DNA of 64,000 nucleotides from positions 22,881 to 86,880 of the forward strand of contig JAWKSZ010000027.1 in NCBI GenBank assembly GCA_041402045.1, given 5' to 3'. The notes under the pieces were generated by a model. It was not told where the DNA came from and did no database searches. It worked only from the letters and a program-made list of their open reading frames with translations. Below, one piece after another: positions 42,901 to 52,115 of this stretch. The stretch is from JAGQRJ01 sp041402045. Its GTDB lineage: Bacteria > Planctomycetota > J058. The position numbers and the translations under genes were made by a program. The first letter of the stretch is position 1. Each line of letters starts with the position of its first letter.

Positions 42901-43509
42901 ATGACCCGTTGGATTCGCGTCGAGGGGCTCCTGCGCAAGTGGTACGCGGCGCCTCTGGGCCCGGCCGACGCCGGCGACCCACGAGAGCTGGAGCAGACGC
43001 TCCCGCTCGCGCTCCAGGAGTGGTGGAGGCTGGCAGGCGGTCGCCTGCTGGAGCCCTTCCTCCGCGACGGGCTCACCCCGGGCGTGACCGTCCACCTCTC
43101 CGAGGGCGGCTACGACCGGGCCTGGGTGCGACTCAGGGACCTGAAGCAAGAGGACCCGCCGGTCTACGGCTGGGACGAGGAGGAAGAAGAGCTGCGGGTG
43201 GCGCCCTCCTTCTCGGAGTGGGTCCTGTTCCAGGCCCTGAGCGGCGCGGTGCGCCCCACTGGAGAAGACGACGAGGACCTCGCGTTCGGGCCTCGCGGGG
43301 ACTGGGTGCGCTGGAGATCCCGCGTCTCCCGCCGCGCGGTCGCCAAGCTCCAGGCGACGCTGGCTCGCCTCCCGCTGGAGCCCCGCGACGGGTGGGAGTT
43401 CTGGGGAGACGCCGACACGATCGTCGCGGTCGCCGCCCCGGACACCGTGCGCGCGGCGACGCGCACGCCCCTGGCCTGGGACCGCCTGGACGCCCTGTTG
43501 CGGCCCTGA
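42901..43509 (+). CDS. SUKH/SMI1-KNR4-like protein
   Basis: 202 residues from ATG 42901 with GAGGAA upstream. LPLALQEWWRLAGG followed by a turn, an acidic WDEEEEELRV segment and FSEWVLFQAL follow the order of SUKH-fold domains (helix with W at the start of the core, then beta strands). SUKH proteins are often immunity proteins against contact-dependent toxins, but many are solitary. No toxin gene is adjacent. The assignment is by pattern only. Confidence 0.55.
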   Translation: MTRWIRVEGLLRKWYAAPLGPADAGDPRELEQTLPLALQEWWRLAGGRLLEPFLRDGLTPGVTVHLSEGGYDRAWVRLRDLKQEDPPVYGWDEEEEELRVAPSFSEWVLFQALSGAVRPTGEDDEDLAFGPRGDWVRWRSRVSRRAVAKLQATLARLPLEPRDGWEFWGDADTIVAVAAPDTVRAATRTPLAWDRLDALLRP

Positions 43510-43516
43510 CGGTTGG

Positions 43517-45781
43517 CTACCGTCGCCGGAGGGCGAGCAGGCCCAGCGCCAGCCCCGCCAGGAGCAAGCCCCCCAGGGGCTCAGGGTCGCCGCCGGAGAG
43601 CGAGCAGTCCTTCTTGTTCTTGATCACCTGCTCCACGCGGAAGATCCCGCCGCCCGGGAGGAGCCCCGAGCCGCCCAGGTTCGTGCTGTTCTCGAGGGAA
43701 AAGTTCACCGAGGACCCGCCCAGGGTCGCGGTCGCGGTGTAGCTGCCGGTCGTGCCGTTGGCGGTGACCTTGACCCGGGCCAGGCCGTCGGCGTCGGTGG
43801 TCACCGGGTTCGTGGCGAAGGTCGCGCTGGCCCCGGAGCCGGGGGCGCTGAAGGTCACGCTCAGCCCCGACTGGGGGTCTCCGGTGCCGTTCACGGCGCG
43901 CACCACCAGCTCCTTGGGGAACTCGGTGTTCGGCAGCGTCTTCTGGTCGTTGCCGCTGACGAGCTGCAGGGTCGCGGTGAGGTTCGTGAGGGTGAAGGTC
44001 GCGCTCGCCCCGCTGGGGACCGTGACCAGCACGGTGTAGCTGCCCCCGGTCCCGTTGGCGGTGGCGGTCACCTCCGCCACCCCGTTCGAGTCCGTGGTCG
44101 CGGTGGTGGAGCTCAAGGTCGCGCTCGCGCCGCCGGTGGAGGGGGCGTAGGTCACGGTCACACCGACCTGGGGGTTCCCCGCGCCGTTGAGCACGCGCAC
44201 GCGCAGCGAGTTCGCGAAGGGCGTGTTCACGAAGGCGCTCTGGTTGTTGCCCTGCTGGATCGTGATCGAGCCGGTCCCCAGCTCGTAGGCGCCGGCGTCG
44301 CAGCTCGTGCGCGAGACGCCGCGCTGGTCCACGCCGCCCGAGCCCGTGGGGAAGGCCGCAGCGCAGGTGGCCATGACCCCGATCCCCGCCGCGCTGCTCC
44401 CCGTCTGGATCGCCTGGGTCTGGGTCGAGCCGCCGTTGTTGGCCAGCGCTTGCAGCCCGGGGTCGGTGGTCACCGCGGTCACCCCGGCGATCCCGGACGA
44501 GCTCTCGATCACGTTGCCCATGCCGGTCGCGGTCACCGCCGAGCCGGCGCCGAAGGTCGCGGCGATCTCCTGCGGACCTGCCATGAGGTCGGCGGCGATC
44601 GTGTTCTCGATCGTCACCGTCGCGCCGGTGGTCGTGGCGATCCCGCGAATGTAGATCGACGCCCCGCCTTGCGGACCACCGTTCGAGGCCAACGTGCAGC
44701 CAACGATCCGGGACGTCCCGTCCAGAATGAAGATCGCGCCGCCCAGCGCCTGACCCGCGGCGCCGTCCCCGGCGCCGCCCGACCCCGCGCCGCCGGTGCC
44801 GCTGAGCACCACGTTGTTGTTGAAGGTCGAGTTGACCACGTTCAGGGTCCCGCCCCGGTTGAAGATCGCGCCCCCAGGCCCGCGCCGCCGCCGGCCCGCC
44901 GAGGGCGGGCCTCGCCGCGTTCAGCTCGCCGGCGCCGCCGGCGAAGCCTGCGGTGCCCGCCGCGGCCTGGCCGCCGCCGCCGCCGCCGCCGCAGCCGCCG
45001 CTCCCGCCGTCCTCGGTGCTGCTCGCGCCGCGCCGCCGCCGCCGCCGCCGAAGCCACCGTTTCCTCCCGACCCGGCCGGGGCGCCGCCGCCGCCGCCGCC
45101 GCCCGCGCCGCCGCTGCCGCCGCCCGCGGTGCCGGCGCTGGGGTTCCCCCGGCGCCAGGACCGCACCCACGGCGTCGGCGCCTGCGGTGGTGCCAGCCTG
45201 CCGCCGCCGCCGCCGGCGGTGGTTACGCCGGGCCGCGCCGCCGCCGGTGCCGCGGGCGCGGTTGTTGAGGAAGGTGCAGGCCAGGACGTTCAAGGACGCC
45301 GACCCGTCCACGCAGATCGCGCCGCCGGGCTGCCGGCGGAGCCGCCGCCGCCGCTGGCGCTGGTCCCGCCTGCGTTGCCGCCTTCGATCCGCCTGTTGGC
45401 CAGGGTCAGGTTCGATCCGCAGCGTGGTCGATGCCAGCACGGCGAAGATCCGCTTGCTGTTGTCGCCGGAGATCGTGAGCCTGGCGCGGCGCCTGACTTC
45501 GGATCGTGAGGGTCGCCGCCACCTCGTTGACCAACAGCGCGGTGCTGCCCACCGCGGCGGTCGCGGTCGCGTCGGTGGTCGCGAGGGCGATCGTCTTCAA
45601 GTCCGGCCAGCCTCGCGGCGAACACGATGTCGTCGTTGCCGGCCATCGCGTTGGCGTCGACCACCGCCTGGCGCAGGCTCCCGGCGCCGGCGTCGTTGGT
45701 GTTGGTCACGGTGAAGGTCGCGGCGGGCGCGAGGCCGGCGGCGAGGAGGGCCAGGAGCAAGGGAGTCCGCGCGTGGATCAT
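43517..45781 (-). pseudogene. Beta-helix/Ig-like surface protein with disrupted frame
   Basis: From ATG at 45779-45781 a signal peptide (MIHARTPLLLALLAAGLAPA) leads to FTVTNTNDAGAGSLRQAVVD, the typical start of right-handed beta-helix surface proteins. Between about 45,600 and 44,840 the reading moves between frames at least five times: KTIALATTDATAT, LTISGDNSKRIFAVL, LTLANRRIEGGNAGG, GGAICVDGSASLNVLACTF and a Gly-rich linker are all real-looking but in different frames. From 44,839 one frame is intact for 440 residues: beta-helix, two Big_1-like Ig domains (residues about 190-390), and a C-terminal DCSLSGG, hydrophobic helix, RRR sorting-type signal. Either decay or uncorrected indels in a GGC-rich linker. 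Confidence 0.75.
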
Positions 45782-46006
45782 GGGTCACCTCTCGGGAGCG
45801 CGGCAGTCTACGGAGTCCCAGGGTCGACCTCCAGCGCGTATCCCGCGTGCAACGCACCCCTCTGCGCCCCCTGAGAGACGCTCTCCCGCACACCCTTGCT
45901 CGGCGCTGGTAGACGGATACCCTATGCCCTCTTCGGCTTACGCAGATCGGGGCAACGCGTGCACGGATCGAGTCGGTTCGGCGGACCAGGCAAGCCGGGC
46001 GGCAAC

Positions 46007-46852
46007 ATGGCCGCCTTCTACGACATGGACGGCACGCTCCTGCACGGGAGCGTGGTCGACCACTACCTCTACTTCGCGCGCAACGAGCCGAGCTACCCCA
46101 AGCGCGCGCTGCGCCTGCTCGAGATCCTGGCCAAGGGCCCTTACTACAAGTACCTCGACAGCCTCGACCGCTACCAGTTCAACGAGGCGTTCTACCGGGC
46201 CTACGAGGGGATCTCCGAGGACCGCCTGGCGGTGCTCGGAGAGCAGCTGTTCGAGAGCGTGCTGCACACGAAGCTCTACACCGGCGTGCAGGAGCTCCTC
46301 GAGCAGGACAAGGCCTACGGCTACAAGCAGGTCCTCGTCACCGGCGCGCTCGACTTCGTGGCCCGCCCGGTGGCCAAGCACCTGGGGATCGAGACCTGCG
46401 TCGCGACCCAGCTCGAGTTCGAGAAGAACGGGCGCTGCACCGGCGTGCTCAAGCCGCCGGTCATGGCAGGTCCGGCCAAGGCGGCCTGGATCCGCGACTT
46501 CGCCCGCGAGCACGAGATCGACCTCTCGTTGAGCGTGGCCTACGCCGACGACGCCGCCGACCTGCCCATGCTCAGCACCGTCGGGCGCCCGGTGGCGGTG
46601 AACCCCGACGCGCGGCTCCTGGCCACCGCCCGCTCCCACGGCTGGCCCGTGCTCTACGTGGACGCCGGCGGGCGCACCTGGAGCGGCAAGCTCGCCGCCC
46701 GCGCCGGGCGCTGGGCGGCCAAGGCCGCGCGCTCGCTGCGCGACGAAGCGATCCTGCGTCGACCCCAGGCGGAGCGCCGCGTGCGCGGCCTGGTCGACCG
46801 ACTGCACACGTTGGCGGCGCCCGCGACCGCCCGCCGAGAGGACGAGGAATGA
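46007..46852 (+). CDS. HAD-superfamily IB phosphatase (SerB/PSP-like)
   Basis: 281 residues from ATG 46007. FYDMDGTLL supplies the nucleophile and acid Asp, LVTGALDFVARPVAKHLG the Thr motif and cap-return, KAAWI a Lys, and YADDAADLPML the metal Asp motif. The family contains phosphoserine phosphatases and lysolipid phosphatases fused to acyltransferases; the C-terminal basic tail is unlike SerB. The stop overlaps the LarA-like start (ATGA). Confidence 0.86.
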   Translation: MAAFYDMDGTLLHGSVVDHYLYFARNEPSYPKRALRLLEILAKGPYYKYLDSLDRYQFNEAFYRAYEGISEDRLAVLGEQLFESVLHTKLYTGVQELLEQDKAYGYKQVLVTGALDFVARPVAKHLGIETCVATQLEFEKNGRCTGVLKPPVMAGPAKAAWIRDFAREHEIDLSLSVAYADDAADLPMLSTVGRPVAVNPDARLLATARSHGWPVLYVDAGGRTWSGKLAARAGRWAAKAARSLRDEAILRRPQAERRVRGLVDRLHTLAAPATARREDEE

Positions 46853-48450
46853 GCGCTCCCGTTGGATCCCGCGAGGGGTGCGTCGTCACCCTGGACCGCG
46901 CCTCGGCGCCGCGGGTCGTGCACTACGGCCCGGGCTTCCTGCGCGAGAAGTTCCCCGAGGGCACCCGGGTGATCTACCCGCCGCCGCCCCTGGACCCCGT
47001 GCCCAACGTCAAGCAGGCGGTGCGCCACGCCCTGGCCCACCCCCACGGCTGCGACCCCTTGTTCGCGCTGTTGACCCCGGGCATGAAGGTCGTGATCGCG
47101 ATCGACGACATCAGCCTGCCCCTGCCCAAGATGAAGACCCCCGACGTGCGGCAGGAGGTGCTCGAGGTCGTGCTCGACCTGCTCTCCGACTACGGGGTCG
47201 ACGACATCGAGATCCTGATCGCGATCTCCCTGCACCGGAAGATGACCGACGCCGAGATCCGGCGCATGGTCGGCCCCCGGGTGTGGAAGGAGTTCTCCCC
47301 GGGCAAGCGGATCCGCAACCACGACGCCGAGGACCGGGAGAACATGGTCTCGATCGGCGAGACCGAGTTCGGGGACAAGGTCGTGCTCAACCGCCAGGCG
47401 GTCGAGGCCGACCTGGTGATCTACGTCAACCTGAACCTCGTCCCCATGGACGGCGGCCACAAGAGCGTGGGCGTCGGGCTCTGCGGCTACGACACGCTCC
47501 AGAGCCACCACAACCCCGAGACCCTCAACAAGTCGTGGTCCTTCATGGACCCCGCCAAGAGCAACCTCGCGACCAAGGTCGACCGCATCGGCAAGCTGGT
47601 CCAGGAGAAGCTCAACGTGTTCACGATCGAGACGACCGTGAACAACAAGATGTACGGGCGCGCGCTGAACTTCCTCGCCAAGAACGAGGACCACTGGACG
47701 GGCGCCGACGAGCTCGCCTTCCGCGGGCTGAAGTGGACCCTCGACAAGATGCCCCTGGGCGCGCGGCGCGCGTTCATGCAGCGCACCCCCGCCGAGTACG
47801 GGGTCACCGGCGTGTTCGCCGGGCGGACCGAGGCCGTGCACCCGCACACCCTCGACGCCTGCTTCCGGCAATATTCGGTCCCGGTGCAGGGCCAGTGCGA
47901 CGTGCTCGTGAGCGGGATCCCGTTCCTCTGCCCTTACAACGTGCACTCGATCATGAACCCGCTGCTCGTGCACTGCACGGCCCTGGGCTACTTCTTCAAC
48001 ATGTATCGCGGGGACCCGCTCTTGAGGAAGGGCGGCGTGCTGATCGTCGCCCACCCGCTCGTGGACGAGTGGAGCGCGGACATTCACCCGAGCTACATCG
48101 AGTTCTTCCACCGCCTGCTGCCCGAGACCCGCGACAGCCACAAGCTCGCCCACAAGTACGAGAAGGCCTTCGCCGAGGACCCCGCCTACATTCAGATGTA
48201 CCGCAACGGCAACGCCTTCCACGGCGTGCACGCGTTCTACATGTGGTACTGGGGCGAGGCCGGCAAGAACCACGTGGGCAAGGTGATCTGCGTCGGCGCC
48301 AAGAACCAGCGCGTGGCCGAGATCCTCGGCTGGGACACCGCGCCCACGATCGACGAGGCGATCGGCAACGCCCGGGCGTATCTGGGCAAGAACCCCGAGA
48401 TCACCCTCCTGCACCACCCCCCGATCGTGATCCCGGACGTGAAGGCGTGA
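46849..48450 (+). CDS. LarA-like (DUF2088) nickel-pincer racemase/epimerase family protein
   Basis: 533 residues, ATG overlapping the HAD stop. N-terminal DUF2088 domain with VVIAIDDISLPLP, ILIAISLHRKMTDAE (the conserved His of the THRPM-type motif) and GGHKSVGVGL. In LarA a Lys and several His hold a nickel-pincer cofactor that moves hydride to epimerise 2-hydroxy acids. This protein is about 100 residues longer than LarA, and no larB, larC or larE is in view, so a relative with another hydroxy-acid substrate is likely. Coupled to HAD upstream and purM downstream. Confidence 0.82.
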   Translation: MSAPVGSREGCVVTLDRASAPRVVHYGPGFLREKFPEGTRVIYPPPPLDPVPNVKQAVRHALAHPHGCDPLFALLTPGMKVVIAIDDISLPLPKMKTPDVRQEVLEVVLDLLSDYGVDDIEILIAISLHRKMTDAEIRRMVGPRVWKEFSPGKRIRNHDAEDRENMVSIGETEFGDKVVLNRQAVEADLVIYVNLNLVPMDGGHKSVGVGLCGYDTLQSHHNPETLNKSWSFMDPAKSNLATKVDRIGKLVQEKLNVFTIETTVNNKMYGRALNFLAKNEDHWTGADELAFRGLKWTLDKMPLGARRAFMQRTPAEYGVTGVFAGRTEAVHPHTLDACFRQYSVPVQGQCDVLVSGIPFLCPYNVHSIMNPLLVHCTALGYFFNMYRGDPLLRKGGVLIVAHPLVDEWSADIHPSYIEFFHRLLPETRDSHKLAHKYEKAFAEDPAYIQMYRNGNAFHGVHAFYMWYWGEAGKNHVGKVICVGAKNQRVAEILGWDTAPTIDEAIGNARAYLGKNPEITLLHHPPIVIPDVKA

Positions 48451-49505
48451 GCGGCTACAAGCAGGCGGGGGTCGACGTCGCCGGCGAGGGCGCGGCCATG
48501 GCCGGGCTCCTGGGCTGGGTCACGCAGACCCACGCCCACCGCCTGCCGCGCCAGCCCGGGCACGTGGCCCACGGCGCCGGCTACTTCGCGGGGGTGGTCG
48601 AGCTCGGCGGGCTCCTGGGCCTGGCGGTCGCCGCCGACGGCGTGGGCACCAAGCTCCTCGTGGCCCAGCTCTGCGAGCGCTACGACACGGTCGGGATCGA
48701 CCTCGTGGCCATGAACGTGAACGACCTGGTGTGCGTGGGCGCGGAGCCGCTGACCTTCCTCGACTACGTGGCCGTCGAGCAGCTCGACGGCGGCATGCTC
48801 GAGGCGCTGGGCCGCGGGCTCTACGAAGGGGCGCGTCAGGCCGGGGTCACGATCGCCGGCGGCGAGCTGGCCCAGATCGGCGCCATGCTCCAGGGCCTGC
48901 GCCCGGGGCGCGCCTTCGACCTGGCCGGGGTCGCGATCGGCAAGGTGAACCTGGACCAGGTGAACCTGGGCCAGGACGTGCAGCCCGGCGACGTCGTCGT
49001 GGGCTGGGCCTCGAGCGGGATCCACTCCAACGGGCTCTCGCTGGCCCGGCGCGCGCTCCTGGACCAGGCCGGGCTGCAGGTCACGGACCCGCTCCCCGGC
49101 GGCGCGGGGGAGAGCGTGGGCGACGCCCTGCTCGAGCCCACCCGGATCTACGTGGACGCCGCGCTGCGCGCGCTGGCCGATCCCGCGCTGAAGGTCACCG
49201 CGCTCGCGCACATTACCGGCGGCGGGTTCGCCAACATGGGCCGGATCCAGGCGCCCTGCGGCTACGTGCTCGACAAGCTGCCCCCGATCCCCCCGGTGTT
49301 CCAGGCGATCCGCGACGCGGGTCAGGTCTCGGCCCCGGACCTCCACGACGCCTACAACCTCGGCGTGGGCTTCACCCTCACCGTCCGCCCGGGCGGGCAG
49401 GACCGCGCGCTGGAGATCGGCCGCGCCGCGGGCTTCGAGGCCTGGATCCTCGGGCGCGCGACCGGCGACCCCGAGCGCCGGGTGCGGCTCCCGAGCGCGG
49501 CCTGA
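48447..49505 (+). CDS. purM: Phosphoribosylformylglycinamidine cyclo-ligase
   Basis: 352 residues from GTG 48447 (GTGA overlap). Standard blocks: YKQAGVDVAGEG, AADGVGTKLLVA, MNVNDLVCVGAEPL, GWASSGIHSNGLSLAR, AHITGGGFANM and YNLGVGF. PurM closes the imidazole ring of purine nucleotides (FGAM to AIR) using ATP. The other purine genes are not in the window; the coupled LarA-like gene is an unusual neighbour. Confidence 0.95.
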   Translation: MSGYKQAGVDVAGEGAAMAGLLGWVTQTHAHRLPRQPGHVAHGAGYFAGVVELGGLLGLAVAADGVGTKLLVAQLCERYDTVGIDLVAMNVNDLVCVGAEPLTFLDYVAVEQLDGGMLEALGRGLYEGARQAGVTIAGGELAQIGAMLQGLRPGRAFDLAGVAIGKVNLDQVNLGQDVQPGDVVVGWASSGIHSNGLSLARRALLDQAGLQVTDPLPGGAGESVGDALLEPTRIYVDAALRALADPALKVTALAHITGGGFANMGRIQAPCGYVLDKLPPIPPVFQAIRDAGQVSAPDLHDAYNLGVGFTLTVRPGGQDRALEIGRAAGFEAWILGRATGDPERRVRLPSAA

Positions 49506-49548
49506 TCTCGGGCGCCCACGGCTTTCACCCGCTCTAGGAGGCTCCCGC

Positions 49549-49968
49549 ATGATCCAGCAGTTGCCGCCCCAACAGTGCTTCGACCTGCTCGAGTGCGACG
49601 CCGAGATCCTGCACCTCGACGTGCGCACCCCCGAGGAGTTCGCCCAGGAGCACGCCGAGGGCGCGCTCAACGTCCCCGCGTTCTTCATGGGCGGCGGCGG
49701 CATGCAGCCGAACCCGGACTTCGTGCGCGCGGTGGTCGCGCTCAGCCCGGACACGGTGCAGCGGATCGTGCTCTCCTGCCGCAGCGGGGGGCGGAGCAAC
49801 GCCGCCGCGCAGTGGCTCGAGCAGCAGGGCTACCAGAACCTGATCAACATGCCCGGCGGGTTCCATGGCATGCCCGACGGCTCGGCGCCCGGCTGGAAGC
49901 AGTGCGGGCTCCCCACCTCCACCGACACCCAGGGCCGCGACTGGGCCACCCACAAGGCCGCGCTGTAG
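49549..49968 (+). CDS. Rhodanese-like sulfurtransferase
   Basis: 139 residues. A single rhodanese domain with LDVRTPEEFAQEHAEGALN, active-site loop SCRSGGRS (persulfide Cys) and NMPGGFHG. Strong AGGAGGCTCC leader before ATG. The next gene starts 8 bases later. It carries sulfur as a persulfide; the acceptor is unknown. Confidence 0.9.
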   Translation: MIQQLPPQQCFDLLECDAEILHLDVRTPEEFAQEHAEGALNVPAFFMGGGGMQPNPDFVRAVVALSPDTVQRIVLSCRSGGRSNAAAQWLEQQGYQNLINMPGGFHGMPDGSAPGWKQCGLPTSTDTQGRDWATHKAAL

Positions 49969-49976
49969 CGCGGACG

Positions 49977-52115
49977 GTGGAGACCCCGCCCGCCAGCGAG
50001 GAGGTCGGAGGCAAGGCCGCGGGCCTGTTCCGCCTGGCCGCCGCCGGGCTCCCGATCCCCAAGACCCTGGTCGACCCCCCCGACCTCGCCCGCGCGCTGG
50101 AGGAGCTCGGCGGCGTCGTCGCCGTGCGCTCCTCGGCCAGCGTCGAGGACGGCCACGCCCACAGCTTCGCCGGGCAGTTCGAGAGCGTGCTCGACCTGCG
50201 CGAGCCCGCGGCGGTCGAGGCCGCGGTCGCCCGCTGCCGAGCGGCGCTCGACGCGCCCGCGCTGCGCGACTATTGTCGCCGCGCGGGGATCGACCCGGCT
50301 CAGGTGCGCATGCACGTGATCGTGCAGGAAATGATCCAGCCCGAGCTGGCGGGGGTCGCCTTCGGGGTGAACCCGGTCAGCGGCGCCGAGGAGGTCGTGA
50401 TCGAGGCGGTGGCCGGGGTCGCGGATCAGCTCCTCCAGGGCCACGTCCCGCCCCTCCCGGCGGAGGACCCCCGGGTCCAGCGCCACGCCCCGGCGGTCCA
50501 AGCCGCGGTCCGCGCGGCGCAGCGCGCCTTCGGCGAGCCCCTGGACGTGGAGTTCGCCTGCCGCGAGACGGGGGAGGTCGTCCTGCTCCAGGCGCGGCCG
50601 ATCACGCGGATCGGGTTCGCCCCCGAGCTCGGCGAGTGGACCACGGCGGACATGCGCGACGGCGGGGTCTCGAGCGAGGCCTGCACCCCGCTCATGGAGT
50701 CGCTCTACGACCTGGTGTTCCAGGCCGCGCTCCCGGGGTTCCTGCGCGAGATCAAGCTGCTCGACGGCGACTTCGACGCCATGCGCCACTTCTACGGGCG
50801 CCCCTACTGGAACCTGGGCGCGGTCAAGGCCTGCATGGCCAAGCTCCCGGGCTTCGTCGAGCGCGAGTTCGACCTGGACCTGAACGTGGAGCCGCTCTAC
50901 GAGGGCCAGGGGCGCACGACCCCGCTCACCCTGCGCACGCTGCTGGGCGCGCTGCCCACGGCCTTCGCGGTGCCCCGGGCCTGGAAGCGCCAGGCCCGGG
51001 TCGCCCACGGCTTCCTCGAAGGCGGCTGGGCCGCGCGCGAGGCGCGCTGGGACGCCCTCGAGCTCGGCGCCCTCGACGACGCGGCGCTGGCCCAGGCCCT
51101 CCGCGAGCTGATCGAGGGCGACTACTTCGAGACCGAGCTCGCCTACTTCCGCACGATCTTCTGCGCCTCGACCGCCAAGCAGGACCTCCTCGAGGCCTTC
51201 CCCGACGCCAACTACGTCGCGCTGGTCGGCGGCCTGCCCCCGATCTCGCACCTGGAGCCCACCCGCGAGCTCCGGGCCATGGCCGCCCGCGGCGAGACCG
51301 ACGTGACCCCGCTCCTCAGCCGCTTTCGCCACCACAGCCGGCGCGAGCTCGACCTGCGCGTCCCGCGCTGGGACGAGGACCGCGCCTTCGTCGAGGCGCT
51401 GCTCGAGAGCTACCGCCAGAGCCCGGGGGTCGTGGACGAGGCGCGCCCGCGCCGCGCGTTCGAGGAGGCGCGCGCCCAGGCGCTCGCCGCGCTGCCCTGG
51501 TATCGGCGGCGCGCGTTCCTGCGCAAGCTCGAGCGCACCCGGCACTTCGTGTGGCTGCGCGAGCAAATGCGCGACCTGAGCTGCCGGGCCTACTACCAGG
51601 TGCGGCGGCTGGTGCTCGAGCTCGCGCGCCGCCGCGGGCTGGGGGACGACGCGTTCTTCATGAGCTGGGAGCAGCTCGTCGCGGACGAGCGCGGAGGGAT
51701 CGCCGCCGCGCGGGCGGACTACGAGAGCTACCGCCACTTCCAGGCCCCCCACGAGCTCGGCGCGCGCTTCCGGGTCAGCTTCGAGCGCGCCCAGGGCGCG
51801 CTGACCGGGATCGGCGCGAGCCAGGGCCAGGCCGAGGGTCCGGCTCGGGTCGCGCGCACGGCTCACGAGGCGCTGGCGGTCGAGCCCGGGGCGATCCTGG
51901 TGTGCCCCTTCACCGACCCGGGCTGGACCCCGGCCCTGGAGAAGGTCGCCGCGGTGGTCACCGAGACCGGCGGCCTGCTCTCCCACGCCGCGGTGATCTG
52001 CCGGGAGTACGGCAAGCCGGCGGTGCTCGGGGTCGAGGACGCGACCCACCGGATCAAGGACGGGGAGCGGCTGCGGGTCGACGGAGGCGCGGGCGTGATC
52101 GAGCGCGCGGGGTGA
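49977..52115 (+). CDS. PEP-synthase/PPDK-like protein lacking the PEP barrel (Rph-like layout)
   Basis: 712 residues from GTG 49977. Residues 1 to about 230 are the PPDK ATP-grasp domain (GGKAAGLFRLAAAGLPIP, VAVRSSASVEDGHAHSFAGQ, VLLQARPIT). The middle 380 residues are helical and not recognisable. The last 80 residues are the swivelling phosphohistidine domain (VTETGGLLSHAAVICREYG, catalytic His). The PEP/pyruvate TIM barrel is absent. ATP-grasp, substrate domain and His domain is the layout of rifampicin phosphotransferase, so it may phosphorylate a small molecule. The downstream kinase gene overlaps its stop. Confidence 0.85.
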   Translation: METPPASEEVGGKAAGLFRLAAAGLPIPKTLVDPPDLARALEELGGVVAVRSSASVEDGHAHSFAGQFESVLDLREPAAVEAAVARCRAALDAPALRDYCRRAGIDPAQVRMHVIVQEMIQPELAGVAFGVNPVSGAEEVVIEAVAGVADQLLQGHVPPLPAEDPRVQRHAPAVQAAVRAAQRAFGEPLDVEFACRETGEVVLLQARPITRIGFAPELGEWTTADMRDGGVSSEACTPLMESLYDLVFQAALPGFLREIKLLDGDFDAMRHFYGRPYWNLGAVKACMAKLPGFVEREFDLDLNVEPLYEGQGRTTPLTLRTLLGALPTAFAVPRAWKRQARVAHGFLEGGWAAREARWDALELGALDDAALAQALRELIEGDYFETELAYFRTIFCASTAKQDLLEAFPDANYVALVGGLPPISHLEPTRELRAMAARGETDVTPLLSRFRHHSRRELDLRVPRWDEDRAFVEALLESYRQSPGVVDEARPRRAFEEARAQALAALPWYRRRAFLRKLERTRHFVWLREQMRDLSCRAYYQVRRLVLELARRRGLGDDAFFMSWEQLVADERGGIAAARADYESYRHFQAPHELGARFRVSFERAQGALTGIGASQGQAEGPARVARTAHEALAVEPGAILVCPFTDPGWTPALEKVAAVVTETGGLLSHAAVICREYGKPAVLGVEDATHRIKDGERLRVDGGAGVIERAG

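Noticed and set aside
42901..43509. Toxin-immunity pair around the SUKH-like gene
   Set aside because: No polymorphic toxin or secretion gene lies next to it; the neighbours are a tRNA and a beta-helix protein.
45895..45922. Sigma-70 promoter TTGCTC/TACCCT before the HAD gene
   Set aside because: Only half the consensus bases match and the 16-base spacing is marginal; too weak to annotate.
46878..49505. 875-residue protein ending in PurM sequence
   Set aside because: The N-terminal part is a shadow of the LarA-like gene; PurM starts at the overlapping GTG 48447.
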